DNA of 64,000 nt from Apostichopus japonicus. Taxonomy: Eukaryota > Echinodermata > Holothuroidea > Aspidochirotida > Stichopodidae. Of the stretch, positions 35,275 to 48,734 are shown one piece after another. How positions within the stretch are numbered: position 1 is the stretch's first letter; each line of letters starts with the position of its first letter. The DNA is taken from NCBI RefSeq assembly GCF_037975245.1, contig NC_092574.1:7812213-7876212 (forward strand), in the 5' to 3' direction. The translations under genes and the position numbers were made by a program. Under the pieces are notes generated by a model. The model did not search any database and was not told where the DNA came from. It was given only the letters and a program-made list of their open reading frames with translations.

Positions 35275-35827
35275 TTAAGATAGCAAATTGTTAATTTAAT
35301 ATGATCATTTCCATAAAATGAACATGAATTGCAATTCCATTAAGAGGTGAAAGGTTTTATTTCTTTGTGGATCCATCATGGTGAGATACAAGAACGCTTT
35401 TCTCTTTTGGAGAGATCAAAGGCCATTTCCAATCATGAGGAACAGGTAGAAAGTTCACATCATTTTTATGATATAATTGTATAAACTGCTTTATGCCGTT
35501 GTGTTTACGCAGCAATAACGTTAGCGCAACAAATACTCTTCTTAGGTAGCCTATGCAAGCAAAAATATATGTGCAGTCCATTACCGAGCCCAAATTAGAA
35601 AAAGTTTGCCAGATTATGAACACACAAAATCAGGAGATCTTGACTGGAAACCAGGCCTTCGAAAAAACCATGTGGCTTAAAATAGCTGCTAGTAAAACTG
35701 GGACGTACACAGGTCTGCAATTGCTTTCGCGGGGCATAGGCCCCTTTTGGTTTCGATGATAATCGTAATTTATGCATTCATGATGGCGAAAGTGTGTGTG
35801 TGAGTGTGTTTGTGACGCCAAGCTTAT

Positions 35828-36372
35828 AAACTTGATATCTCAAGAAGAGAAGGTTAGACCAATTTCATATTTAGTGTGTAGAAGTACCACATTGAGTACA
35901 AGAAGCCTGTTGTTTTTGGTGGAGGTCTAAGGTCATTTGGGGTCACCAGGGGTCAAATTGGAAAAACCTTGTAAACACGATATCTCAAGAAGGGAAGGTC
36001 AGACCAGTTTCAAGTGTTGAAGTACCGCATTGATAACAAGAAGCCTATTGTTATTGGTGGAGGTGAAAGGTCATTTGTGAAAACTTTTTTAACACGATAT
36101 CTCAAGAAGGAAACCTTGGGAGGACCTCATATTTAGTGTGTAGAAGTACCACATTCAGTATTAAAAGTCTATTGTTTTTGGTGGAGGTTATTTGGGGTCA
36201 CCAGGGGTCAATTTGTGAAAACCTTGTAATCACGATATCTCAATACTTGAAGCTTGGGCCCACCTCTAATTTAGTGTGTAGAAGTACCACATTGAGTTAA
36301 AGAAGCCTATTGTGTTTGGTCATTTGGATTCATCAGAGGTCAAATCTTGAAACCCTTGTAAACATGTACACC
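35828..36372. repeat. Tandem repeat (~126-138 bp, 4 copies) with GGTCA half-sites
   Basis: Copies start at about 35828, 35966, 36092 and 36230 with (A)CACGATATCTCAAGAAGG, continue through TTTAGTGTGTAGAAGTACCACATT and end with GTGGAGGT, AAGGTCATTTGGGG and TCACCAGGGGTCAA. A diverged single copy lies at about 56430-56645. Confidence 0.9.
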
Positions 36373-38223
36373 CTCACTATACTTTATGTCAGATTCATGA
36401 ATAAAACTGCTCATGTTACATCATTGCAACCACAATGCATTTTTGCATTCTGATTTTCTTAAGGAAACTACTGGTTTTGAGATTTGAAAATACTGGAAAG
36501 TGTTTCCAAAGATTGGTAGCTCTGCCCTAGACTAGCCTAGAGATGTATGCCCAAGTTTTCAGTGTTTTCCTACCTTCAAATCCATCATTGGCTACAGGAT
36601 ATAACATATAGTGGGAGGAAACATGGTTCATGTGACATTTGTTCAACAGCTTTGGGATATTCAGAGTAGAGAAATAGAATGTTATCTGTCCTCTCTACGA
36701 GGGTGTTTTGTACCGGGAGTTCGGGGAGAAATAACAAATCAAGAGGTAGATCTTTGGTTCTTAGATGTGTGCTGGTTATGTTTGGGATATGTTATTGGGT
36801 ATAGGAGCACCAAGATGCTAGTCTAAAAAGGGAGGGTGGGGGCAAGGGGTGAAGTAACAACTTTGTTGAAGTGACTGACAGGAAACAAAAAGAAAGCAGT
36901 AAAGTGTATGTCAATGCAAATTTAATGGCTGGAATAGTGGAGTACACTTGATGTTCCTTCTGAATAGATGAAAGAAATGACTTCATTAAACTTTACCACA
37001 CTGATTCTCTTATATGATTCAAATCAAGTAATGACCATGGTATGCAATATCACACGGAAACAAATTTTCAGGTCTGAAGAGGTCTGACCTCTCTTAACAA
37101 GACTTTATGTGTTTGGCAGTGCAATGTCCCAAGCTGTGGTGTTGCTATCAAAAGAGATATGGGAATCGCCTTACAAGACCCATTACCGACCTCACAATAC
37201 ATTTACTTCCCTATTCAAATTAAATATCCATGAGATTTAGTCTCCCACCATCCCCTATGCCCGCTTCTCAACCCACTATCCCCCTCCCGCACCAAATTTA
37301 TCTTGACTGTAAAGTAACCAAACACCATCCAAGCTGATGATGAAAGATATTTTGCAATTGTACAGTCGACCCACAGATGACTTTAGTTAGGTGTTATTTC
37401 CAAAGGCTGTCTTCATGGTATTGTCAAACTGTTGGTGATTCTGTCCATACAGAAACACATGATAACACATACCAGGAGAAGTCTAATCAATGTCAAAACT
37501 TACAAAGTGATAAACAGAAAATAGTAGACAACAGTTTTGTACTTATCTTCACCATTTCATATAGTACTAAAATAGTATAATACACAACATGCGCTTGTGT
37601 ACTAGTGTATTACATTAAATTACCTACAAGCACAGATAAAATACTTCAAAAATATTCAATGTGATACAATGTCCCCCCAAATTCTACAAAGACCTTGGTC
37701 AGCCCAGACGAATTACTGCCTACATCTATTCTATTTCCCTTTTGTTGATTTTGACCTAATCTAATCTATACAACCAACTTGAATCAAAGTGTTTATACTG
37801 CTAGTTCAAGACACCTCTGCAGGCTGGAGTTGAGGACAGAATCTTTTCAGGAACTTGCACCAGGCACCAGATCAAAAATTTCTTTCATTCTTCTGTTAGT
37901 TATTTTGCCTCTTTTTGAGTTTAAAATATCATCTTGCCAGAAGTTGCATCACATTCAGTCCTGCTCTATTGCAAACTTGAGGATCAAAAGCACAAACCAA
38001 TTTCACATTTATGAAACTTTCATATCGTAAATTATTTTCCAGCCTTGATATGTCCAAACAGTCATTTTAAATGACAAAGACAACACAATTCCTAAAGCTT
38101 GTGTGAAACTCAAACGCTATTTTGTTCGCCATCTTTCCGAAGGCAAAGAGAGAGAGCAAAGGGTAAACGGTAAGCATCTTCTGTTATAAACGAGAATATG
38201 ACGGAAGTTGAGTATTGAAGTAA
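36373..38223. other. No gene recognised between TIMM10B and SUGT1
   Basis: AT-rich, no exon with acceptable splice sites and no defined mobile element. Small open frames near 36611, 37377 and 37779 lack domains. Confidence 0.5.
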
Positions 38224-38229
38224 TTTATT
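38224..38229 (-). terminator. SUGT1 polyadenylation signal AATAAA
   Basis: On the - strand AATAAA lies 32 bases beyond the SUGT1 stop codon, predicting a very short 3' UTR. Confidence 0.7.
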
Positions 38230-38261
38230 CAAAACTTTCATTCATCGGTGACTAAGGGGTG

Positions 38262-41200
38262 TCATGTCTCATAATTTTTCCATTCCATCCCATCGGGTGG
38301 CTTCATCTCGGTCTTCTTGTCGGCGATTTCTTTCCAGTTGGTGCTTAGAACTGTGCCGCCTGATTCCACCTACAGAAAATAGGTTGCAGAGAGAAATTTT
38401 AAAAATCTTGCAAAATTTAAGAACGACATGGATAGGTTAATAACCAAAAAGTCCCCACTCAGGAAGTCTTGTAAAAAAAGCTAGAAATCTTTGAAAGAAT
38501 GAAATGTATCATTTGTACCCTCAGAAGCAAATGACACGTAACATGATAACACAGACTGATAACTTTGTCTAACAGAAATGCTGCAGTATTTAGAATCACA
38601 ATTGATATGGAAAATTATAGCATTTTAAAATAATGGAATAAATTAAACAACTATGCCCTAAAGGAACATTCCTAACCATTTAAAAAATTTAAGAGGTAAA
38701 TATCTTGGAACCACAAATTCGCATTGATATATGACCTTCTTTACTGTATGGTATTCCCATCAATTTTAGTTTACTTCGCTTGCAAATGTTCAAACAATGT
38801 TATTCTACACAAAAATTCACTGACTACAAAAAAAAAATTAAAAAATTGATAACTTTGAAGAGGAGATCCATTACCTTTGAGTGCAAGGGTTGAATTAAAA
38901 TTCCAGTCAACATTTTTCCTGTCCAAATTTGCTTTTTAAGTTGTTCATAGTTCATATTTTTGCTTGAAGAAAACATGTTGCTACTTGTAGTGTACTGTTG
39001 TTCTAAATTCCAATTATGGCGAAAGCAAATTTGCACTCAATGAACCCCCCCCCACTTTCCCCCCAACCGCACCCTCAATTCCCAACTTGCTGTTCTCCTC
39101 TTGTGCTTAACTTGCTTTCTTTTTTCATTACTAAAAGATAGTCGACACACGTTCATTCGGTCAACGACAGACACGGATAGGAGATCACTTACAAACGATT
39201 TGTTCATTGCCTTCCTGACTTCATCACTGCCGTCGGCGTAAATCTTTTGGAATAGATCGTTGACCCCATCTTGCTTATCCTCCTCCTCTGCTTCCTTGGC
39301 GATCTTGTCCCAGTTTCTGGAGTAATGACTCGACGTAGGGTGTTTGTGAGTGTCGTCTTTCGAGACTGAGGGAAAGATGGTTAAACTTTATGTCTGGAAA
39401 CGGTTCTAACTATCTTGCAGAATTCATAAATTATCTCCTATCCTTTCTCATCCCTTCCCCTCCTCACCCCCTCTCCAATCATTGCCATGCTCAACATACT
39501 TAAAAAACAACCGAACAAATCTACAAGTTATGAAACTAAAAATTATGAAATTAAAGTTCCATCTTTGTAGGGTTACAACTCTGAAGGGTTATATCTCCAT
39601 GGTGAAACAGAACTTTACCAATTTTAATAATCAGAAATAATGAAACAACATAATCCCAAAATCCATGAGAGATGAGGGGTAAGCTGTTGTTACCTGAAGA
39701 TGCGGCAGCGAGGCTATCGTCTCCTTCCAGTTTGTTCCACCTAATGCCCTCTTCTTTCTTTAACTTGCACTCGACCTATCGAAGACAAACACCAACACAA
39801 AACACAATCAATGCATAACAAAACTAAAAATTATAAATAGCGAATTATTTAGAAGAATTACAGTCATATCGGTAAAAGGTTCTAGTACAGAAAAAACTGG
39901 CATCGTTTTGCTAGTTACCATAGAAACTTTGCACACTTTCTGCCAATACAGGCTTCCGGTGAAATTTCAAACAAGGGGTTTTGTAAAATGAAAGAACGTG
40001 ACTGAGTGAGAACATTCATTACACAAAATAACAGGTTCTTCCTCGGTAGGTCTGAAAGGTATTTTTGGTCATCTAACAAGTAAGTCGTTCATCTCAAAAA
40101 TTTGTCAATCCCTAAAAATCAAACCTTAAAGTATCAAGTAGGCATGTCTTCCCATCTGTGAGCTGGTCTATGGAATAATCACTTCTGTCTTGACCTAAAC
40201 TACATCATTATTCACTGTATTAGCATGCTGATATATCTCACAAACCCCTTTTCTAGGGGGAGAAAACAGTTGAATTATAAAAGCAACATTCTGCTTTAAA
40301 AATTGTTGAAATTGAAAAATGATATTTAATACAGAAGATGCGCAATTTCTTTGCCAGTTACGATAAATTTGGATCAAGAAGTTACTACCTTCGAAGAAAG
40401 AATTCTGGTCACACAATGAGTTGGAACTACCGGGTGTGCAAGGTCAAGCTCTAAGGAATAGTCGGAGCCGGTGGGTAACTTGATGGTTGCACTGAACTAA
40501 AACAGATAAGAAAAAGGAAATCAAATATCGAAATCATGTGTTACTTTAGAAAAGTCCAAAGCAAAGTTGACATGCACAAAATAGAATAGGACCTAGATAT
40601 AAGACTAATCTATAAGTGTAACATTGGGCACTACCTTCCGGTAGTCCTCCTTGAAACTTATGAGCCAAATGTGAGGTTCAGAAATAAAAAACATGGCACA
40701 CGATGCTTATCATTTAATCCAGTAAAGATTTGAACTTTGGTGCTCTGCAAGTCAATAAAGTCTTTACCATAACACTCAAATCACATGGATTAATTAGTTC
40801 TTTGCAAAAAAACGAAATGAAAACAAAAGTCAAGTTACAAATTAATGTTTGGCGACTCACTGTATGTTGGTTGTAATTGATATCGACAGTTTCTCTCTTG
40901 CATCCTTTTATCATGATGGTTATGATAACGTGAGATTCTGTCTGGTACCAGTCGTACCTAGAAAGAATTAAACATGTTATAACATGATATCAATATATGA
41001 ACAGAAATAGAAGAATTTAAATTGCAACTTCCTACAAATTCCTAGTCCAAAGGGGGGGGGGGGGGGTGGGGGTATGCAGTGAGAGAGGGAGAGAGAAAAA
41101 TAGCAGAGTAGATGGTAAAGAAAGTAACCAAAATAAGATCACAGAAGGGAATAGAAGAATTGAGAGAAGATACATAAAGAGATGAAAAGTACCAATCAGA

Positions 41201-44200
41201 GAGGGCTGGTGAAGGAGTGAACAGCAAATCCCACCCAAGGAGAAGGGAGGTAAGTGGGGAGGGGGGTGAGGGGCAAATATCTTGTAGGAGGAGGGGAGAT
41301 AAATTTGGCTAACCTCTGCTTTTCTTTCGGTGGTTGTGGGATTGAAGCTGCAGGTGGCTGAGTGTCCTGTTTTGTCTCAGCTGCAGTTTCCTGTTTTGTC
41401 GGTTCAGGATCATCTGTTGGAAGTAGAAAGAAGGAAAAAAATTTGACTCTTAAACATTCCTTGACATGGAATTTTCAATAAAAAACTTATTTTCAATTTT
41501 AAATTTCAGACCAGAATTTTAGAATAGGATACACAATTATCTTGGGCTATAAATAGATCCATAATTTGTTGCTGGGAAATGATAGCACCCAACATGTCTC
41601 AATTACAGTGCTGTCTTTTAATTTGAATGCAACACTTGCACAAAGATTTCTGGACAAACAGAACCTTACAGGTTCTTGAGATAGGCAGCCCCTTTAAATT
41701 ATTACTAATTTACAACCAAAAAAGTGTTGACACTGACAAAGAAGACATTGGAGAAACTTTTTTTCAAATATATTCAAAGGGAAGCTTGAATAGATGTTTG
41801 GTGACTCGAAACAGTCTTTTTCTGTGAATTTAAATATTAATATTTGTCATCAACAGCTAAGAATGCAGTCATCATTCTAACTATTCAAGTTCAAAAGTGG
41901 GGGAAAAAGAGGGAAAGAAAAAGCTAAGAGGGTATCCTACGTTCATAGATTTGTACAGTACGTGATGAGTCGATGTGCAGTAAGAAGGAAATGAAAGAGT
42001 TTTAGATGTTCACATTTAAGAGAAACCATTTCACTTGAAATCTCAGATGATTTTAAGATAAATATGATTCAAAGAAGCAGCTAGTACTGTTTGAAATATC
42101 ACTTTCTTAGCGAGTGATTTGAATTTGACAATCATATAGCCGACAAACTGTACCCACGAACCTGGAATTTTTGCTTTGCATTTTTCTATCCATTGACTGA
42201 AATTTGCATCAGCCTTATCTAACTGTGATCCCGTCTGAAAACTAGCCAGCGCATCTTTGTACTTCTCCAAATGGAACTGGGCAACACTGAAATAGGAAAT
42301 AAAAACAATGAAATGTCTGTATACTATTATACAAAAACTCTCAAAGCATTTGAAATTTCCATGTATAGGACAAGGACAATGGAATACTTCTTTTAATAAG
42401 ATAGAGAACGAGTTGTGGGTGGAACAAGAAATGCAAAAATAGTGAAATATGACAGTACTTTCCACAACTACTGTAGCTTTTGTTACATCATCTCCCCCCA
42501 CACTCCCTGCACTCCCACCCCACCCTCATTTTGTTGGTTATATGATTCTAGCATCGCAGAGCTAGGGACAGCATTTCACAACAACATAAAAAAAATCAAA
42601 ACAGTTGAATATATATCCTTTGAAAATTTACCAAGCCTCAAAGGCATTGAAGACTCGCCCCAAACCGTGTGCGGCCATCTGAAAAAGTGAACTTTCTGTT
42701 GCTTGCAAGTGACGTTTTGTTCATGTCCCTACAAAATGCAGACAGCAATGAAACGTGATACCTTGTTATCTTTAGCTGGACCTGAGATGTCCATCACTGT
42801 ACCGTTTGTACACTGTGCTGTGGGTATTGACCGCAGCTGTATGTACTGACTGTACACTAGTGTCTAATTACCGACGGTAGCAAGCTGTGTGTGTACTTTC
42901 TGGGATTGATGGTGGTGTCTAACACGTCTGTTACACCTCATTCCAAACTAGGTCAGATTACCGGCATTAGACGTTTCTTTTTGCGTGAGTCTTCACACCC
43001 TTTAAGCTGAATGAATTGACATTCTTGGAATTTGCAATTTGTTTAAACATATCCTTACCCCTGGCGCAAACATGCTTTTGGACTTGAAGGGTCCAAGCTG
43101 CGTGCTTGACCAGCATCTCCTTCTGCTTCTGCATAAAGAGGAAATGATTGAAATACTGTTAAGATCAGTACCACACTATAGTTTGTACATGTGTAGTAGA
43201 GAAGACCTAAGAATACTGTGTAAGTACTCTAGCTATAAATAACAATTCCATTGAGAATTTGTGAGCTCTTGTTGTTGTAAAGCTTTTAATATGTTTTAGG
43301 AAACTGTGCATGAAGGATATTTCAAAACAAGTATTGCAAGCACAATGAACAAACATTAATACATTGGTGGACCATTGGTGTATAGTTCAACATTACAATG
43401 AATGTGCCCAAAAAACTAAAGGGATGGGGATCCATCAGTTCTACCAATGAAAGTAATCAAATCATTTAGACATAGTTACAAATGATTACTGCTGTAATTC
43501 TGCTTTACAGAGCTAAATTATGACAAAGACATTGTACTGACATATGGCTGCCATATTGCAGAATGTTTACTTCACCAATAAAAAAATACTTGGAAATATT
43601 TGGTGACTTCTCAGTAAGAGAGCCTCTCGAAGTAAAACAACTGCATTACATCACTATGAACTTGGATTAAAAATAATCATACTAAATTCAGGATTCAAAG
43701 TTTTTAGCAGTATTATTTTTGGTTTTCCAGTACATCAATGACCGATACGCCAGCATTGACAACTTCAAATATAATGCAGCCCTTAGATCAAACCCTGAAT
43801 GCTACTTACAACAAGCCTGATTATTACCCTTGGGTATGTTAAGTATCTACGATCTTGATAATTGAGAACAGTCATTGGTACTTGATAAAACTCATCCTTT
43901 GACAGGATCTACGACAAGGCACGTTTACCTGCATATTTGGCCAACTTGATGTAGGTCTGTGCTCGTTTTACAAAGTACTCTACCACAGTTGAATCATTTT
44001 CAATTGCTGCGGTGTACAGCTGAAGAGAGACAAATAAGAAAAGGTAAAGTTTTCCTAAAAACAAGCAGGTTGCAATAAATTATCAAAAGAACTAAATTTG
44101 GTTGAGTGAGATATCGCAAGCATCATCTCTTTCCACATTCAAATAAAATGACTCATAAGGTGTTCAAATGAATCAAAATTAAAATTTCCGAACATTGAAT

Positions 44201-45885
44201 AGCATATATTAGAGGGATATTCAGTGGCTGATGTCAATAACTTTATAAAATCCTGGAAATGTTCCTCATCTTTACGTCAAAAACACACACTCATTGAATT
44301 TTGTATATCATCGATAATATTAATTTTTCAAAAGTCAATGTTATTTTTGTGAATGCAGATCTGGCAACAACAAAGTGCATGATGTCCTCACTGCAGTTCA
44401 ACTGAAAAATGTTTCTAGTTTATTTTAATCACTCACATATTCGTAGCTCTAGGAAAGTCATATTTCAACAAAAAAGTTGCATTTTTATGGAATTCTAAAT
44501 GCAATGAACATAAAAAGCTAAGCAAACATTCCAAATGTATCACATTTGAAGGATAAATCAGCAACAATATTATCATAGAAAAGAAAGCATTTGAAGAACA
44601 TTTGCAGTGATTACATCACTGATGACATACAATGATGCACTTTCTCAAGGAATCACAAATTTAGCCAGTCAAAAAGCGGTTCCATGCAATCAACAGTATT
44701 TAATTTAGGGACGTAATATTGAGATGAGACTTTAAACTAACAGTGCAGAATATTCTTCTGTTCCATATAAGTGTTTAATTGTCTGCCTGTAGTATATCCC
44801 TTGAAGTTAAACTTTCCCATGCAAATGAGCTGTGAAAACTTAAGTCGTAATTAGTTTACCTTAAGGGCTTCATCATAGTTCTCATCCACAAAAGCTTCGT
44901 TTGCTTTCCTGTAAAATAGATTTAACAACATGTAGCGACATGATCCAACACAAATACGCTATAACTTACTGGTCAATGACACAAATATTTCATAACATTT
45001 TAACATATAACATGAATTGAGTTTCAGACAAAACAGGAATATATCATTAGCAGAACATTTACACATATCACATTTAATTTCTTGGCCTGGCTATAGATGT
45101 ATGACACATTAAGCCTATCGATATAAATTTAACTGAAGTTGAAAATCATTGAAATTGTGTCTTACAGTTGAGAGTAGTAACACTTGAATGTTTTCTTTTG
45201 AGGCTGGGGGGGGGGGGGAGAGGTATAGTTCCCTTGCTATGCGTTTAAATATTCGGCCTAGGTCAGAATTCAACTCTAGTCTCTCTGTGATAATCGATTA
45301 AAAAATATGAAGACCTAGCTACCTCTATGATTTCTTGTTTGCAATGTATGGTACTTCCAAGGAATTCAGATGCTTTTAAATCAAAGAAAATCTGATTGGA
45401 TATATTCCTTTTCCGGCTAACTGCAGCAATGAATTCACTGTTTAGGTTTGACAAAATTCTGAAACTGAAAGGCTTTACATCAGGCTACTACTACAGTAGC
45501 AGTACGTAACAACAAATAAATAATATGTCAACAGTAATTAGGCATAAGCTGCCTCCTCCCCTTGTCAAACTTAAAGACTAAATCATTCTTCTACAAACGG
45601 TGTGTCTATTTACTATAAGGAGTAGTCTTCTCATTTTCTATTCGCGAAACTGGTACCGCTACCAATTACCATATGTAGGCATGCCGTTAGATAGAAAAAG
45701 CCTACACTAAGTTAGTAAGTACTAGAGTAGAACGTAGGTTATTGTAATTTTGATAGCCTAATGCTGAACATAATGCTATGTTAGTGAGGCTAGTCGTTCC
45801 AGTCATAACTTCACTGGTAGAATTTGTGACAAAGAATGCAAAACGCACAAGAAACTTCAAAACATACTAACTGGAAATATTCCAT
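38262..45885 (-). CDS. SUGT1: SUGT1 (SGT1) co-chaperone: TPR, CS and SGS domains (11 coding exons, 338 aa)
   Basis: Coding exons 5' to 3': 45872-45885, 44860-44908, 43929-44019, 43059-43128, 42162-42286, 41314-41413, 40861-40957, 40389-40496, 39694-39775, 39193-39365, 38262-38369. All phases join. Residues 1-105 are TPR repeats ([50 protein letters not shown]). A Pro/Gln/Thr linker follows. Residues about 150-237 are the CS domain ([18 protein letters not shown]), which contacts HSP90; residues about 246-338 are the SGS domain ([32 protein letters not shown]), ending EWKNYET. SGT1 couples HSP90 to SCF ubiquitin ligase, kinetochore assembly and NLR proteins. Its length suits the animal family. 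The 14-nt first coding exon gives MEYF plus two bases and was picked because it alone restores phase and the start. The exon 5 donor is GTTCGT, which is weak. Introns hold no clear mobile element. Confidence 0.95.
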
Positions 45886-46009
45886 GCTGCCTGTGCAACG
45901 GGGATTTAAAAATTCCTGAGTTTTCTCTCCGTTTAGAAAGGGCCGAGGTACTTGTAAGTTTTAAGTTTACGTTGACTACCGAGCTAGATTTCCAACTAGA
46001 ACTTTCCAT
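45872..46009 (-). promoter_or_regulatory. Possible overlapping upstream reading frame in the SUGT1 leader
   Basis: An ATG in good context (CCATGG) at 46009 opens a frame that stays open through the SUGT1 start at 45885, in a different frame. If transcripts begin upstream of 46009, ribosomes would meet it first. It matters only if the leader is that long, which the sequence does not show. Confidence 0.35.
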
Positions 46010-46019
46010 GGCATCGGCG

Positions 46020-47193
46020 TACATACATATTGATCATCGTCAGATTCAATACCAATGACAAGACCCGTTTGCTCATCAGTTTCGTCCACTACATTCGGAG
46101 AACGATGAAATTTAAATTCGAAATTCCTGACATAAAACCATGCACTGACAGCTCTTTCTAATTAGCTGGAATTAGCCGTTAATTTTACAAAGGCCTGGGG
46201 ACAGCCAGGGAGATGAGGGGTGGATTATTCTTTGAAGAGATTTACAAAGTGATAATGTCCCTGCAGATTAATAGTATATGTCCTTTTGAAGAAAAAAAAA
46301 TAGGTAGATAGGTAAAATAAATAAATCGCTCCAAAATGTCACGGACGGGATAGTTAAATATTAAATAGCTCATAATTTGCATAATTAGTCGGGTACTTGA
46401 ACCTCAACTCTTCAGTACATGTAATTAACCTTAAAGATCTGCTTTTGACTCCAATTATAGGAACACGAATTTATGACACAAGCACTTGAACTCACAAGCT
46501 CTCAAAGAACCACGTAGGCCTAAAGTAAGTGAATTTCATGTAAGAAAAAGCTACATTTTTGAAAATAAAATTTATTTAAAAAGTGCTTTTAGGTATCACC
46601 ATTTTACATCTTAGCGCCTTAGGCACATGAAAATTTTCCAAAGGGGAGGGGGACACCCCTCCCCTTAGACCCCTCCCCCATATCAATAACGCAATAAATA
46701 TCCCTGATTCCAGTCAGGAAAATATGGTCACCTTACGCGGCTATGGCTAGAAATTTTGGGGATTACGTTATCTACCTGATATACAGCTGAAGTAAATCGA
46801 CCAGACTATACGATTAGCCTGCATAGCTTATTAACACCATTAGGCTCTTTGTGTCTGAAACAGTTCGTGGATATATGTTCATGTCTAATCATAAAGCGTT
46901 CACACCATTCAACCTCATGGGCTCAACATTCAGGAAGGACATTACAAACTTTTCTTCTGTTTCTCCCTTCTTTTCCCCTTGTCCCCCCCATCACTCCTCT
47001 TCTCAAAGCTCTCTTCCACCTTTTTTTCTCCACACCTTTCTGCATTTGTCCTTCTCCAGTTTATTCCCTACCCCCTTCCCTTAATCATCATAACCATCAT
47101 CTTAACCATCATCATATTTGGTGAAACTTTTGGCACTCTGTGTGCGCAAAAAAATAGCCTTTTCGAACGAGATGAGGCCGGCTCTTTTGGATA
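46020..47193. other. No gene recognised upstream of SUGT1
   Basis: Contains the presumed SUGT1 promoter side (46.0-46.2 kb), a GGGGAGGGGGACACCCCTCCCC hairpin-like G/C block near 46644-46667 and a C/T-rich stretch at 46950-47075. Open frames in the C/T-rich part are low-complexity. Confidence 0.45.
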
Positions 47194-47199
47194 TTCTAA

Positions 47200-47483
47200 C
47201 CAGGCGCGTAGCCAAGAAGGGGGGGGGGGCGAAGGGGGCTACCGCCCCTCTTGAGCATATATATATATATATAAATTTTGTTGGTACGTTTCTATGATAT
47301 CACTAGTCATTTCAAGCTTAGATGCAACTTACAAGACCTGGGAAGTGCCATTTCCAGCGATCTGGGAGGCATTTTCAGCCAAAATTTTCTACCTCATTGT
47401 GGTGCTACGCTCAGAATCTACGGTTCTGATAGTCTGCCTACAGGTTCGCCACTCCCTTGGCAAATTCCTGGCTACGCGCCTGG
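47200..47483. mobile_element. MITE, CCAGGCGCGTAGCC family, copy 2
   Basis: Terminal inverted repeats CCAGGCGCGTAGCCA and TGGCTACGCGCCTGG bound 284 bp. The flanks TTCTAA and TTCTTT are a decayed 6-bp duplication. A G run follows the left terminus and an (AT)n run follows that. Inner blocks AAGTGCCATTTCCAGCGATC and CAAATTCCTGGCTACG match copy 1 at 10775-11074. Confidence 0.85.
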
Positions 47484-47663
47484 TTCTTTCCTGAATTCGG
47501 ATACTTTTCATGAACATCGTGTGCATGGCATTTTACCCAATTACCTTTTACATGTGTCTGCATGGGCCAGATACGATTAGTGGGCCTATCTTTCAGACCG
47601 TGTACATAACATATTACAGGCGTTCCAAAGAAGGAAGAGACTTTTAAAAGTTATGCACAGGGG

Positions 47664-48570
47664 GCGAAATTATTTTTCCCACTTCGACGCGGCCACATGG
47701 GCGTGGCTTATGAAATACGTCACAGGCCGGCAAGTTTGTGACTTCGACTTCGAGCTCTTACGTATAGCTCTTTAATAATATACTCAGCTAATATACTCAG
47801 GCCTAATATACTCAGGCCTAAGACATGACTTCATGAGATCCATGATGATGTGCGACTGCTCCTCCCAGTCAATCGGGTCTTATGGAGCTCTTGAGGTAAA
47901 TTCCATCACAAAATCAAACTGTGTTTGTTTATTAGATGTGTTATGAACCTCCCGTGTCTGGAAAAGTTTGGAGAAGAACCTCCCGTGACAGCAGGGTCTG
48001 GAAAAGTTATAAATGAACCTCCCGTGGTATTGATTATTACACTTCATATTACACCAGGTAGGCCCACTGACCTTTCAATGCTAGAGTCCTACAAATATAC
48101 ATGTATTGTATTGTGCCCCATATTGTTTTATCCATCATTCTAAATTATTTGTTCATTTATAAATGAACCCCCTTTTAAACGGCAGTAAGGAGCCTACGTG
48201 CTTTCATCATTAGTTTACGTACGCTACTGGGTATTGTTACGGACTTGAAATATTCTACCCATTTGATTAAACAGTTGTCACTTGCGTCTGTATTAACTAT
48301 AACCAGGGAGCTGTTACTGTTAGAGTAGCAGCTCCCTGCTATAACTATGCCTAAATAGCAATGTCCCTCTGTACTATACTATTTATTGTACTGGTACGTG
48401 TACTAGAATCCCTGACATGTAACTTAATTGAGAACTTTCAGCACCCAAACAAACACCCGAGAGATATCACTGCATAGTCTGTGACGTGGACCAATAAGCC
48501 GTAACAACGACCGATAGTCCACGCCCATTATGCTAATATGGCCGCGTCGAAGTGGGAAAAATAATTTCGC
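47664..48570. mobile_element. Element B: 907-bp TIR element nested in element A, 9-bp target duplication
   Basis: GCACAGGGG is present on both sides (47655-47663 and 48571-48579). The ends are perfect inverted repeats for about 31 bases, starting GCGAAATTATTTTTCCCACT. A 9-bp duplication with G-starting ends would fit a Mutator-like (MULE) element, but no transposase is present. The interior has GAACCTCCCGTG repeated three times near 47945-48028. Confidence 0.88.
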
Positions 48571-48734
48571 GCACAGGGGAGCGATAGCTCCCACTAGTCT
48601 ATGGAACGCGAATAGGGGAAACTTATTTCGTTGCTAAGTTTAACAGAATTTTAGACATCAACGTGAGTTTGAGCAACAGCATGGTAAAACAACAGCAACA
48701 ACTTTAGTTTAGGCAACAACAAACTTAGATTAGG

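Noticed and set aside
42043-42501. 152-codon - strand frame as a separate gene
   Set aside because: Only its middle (42162-42286) is real: it is SUGT1 exon 5 with intron read-through on both sides.
48304-48338. Hairpin with 10-bp stem as a possible microRNA precursor
   Set aside because: The stem is too short for a typical precursor and the core is shared with other hairpins inside mobile elements.
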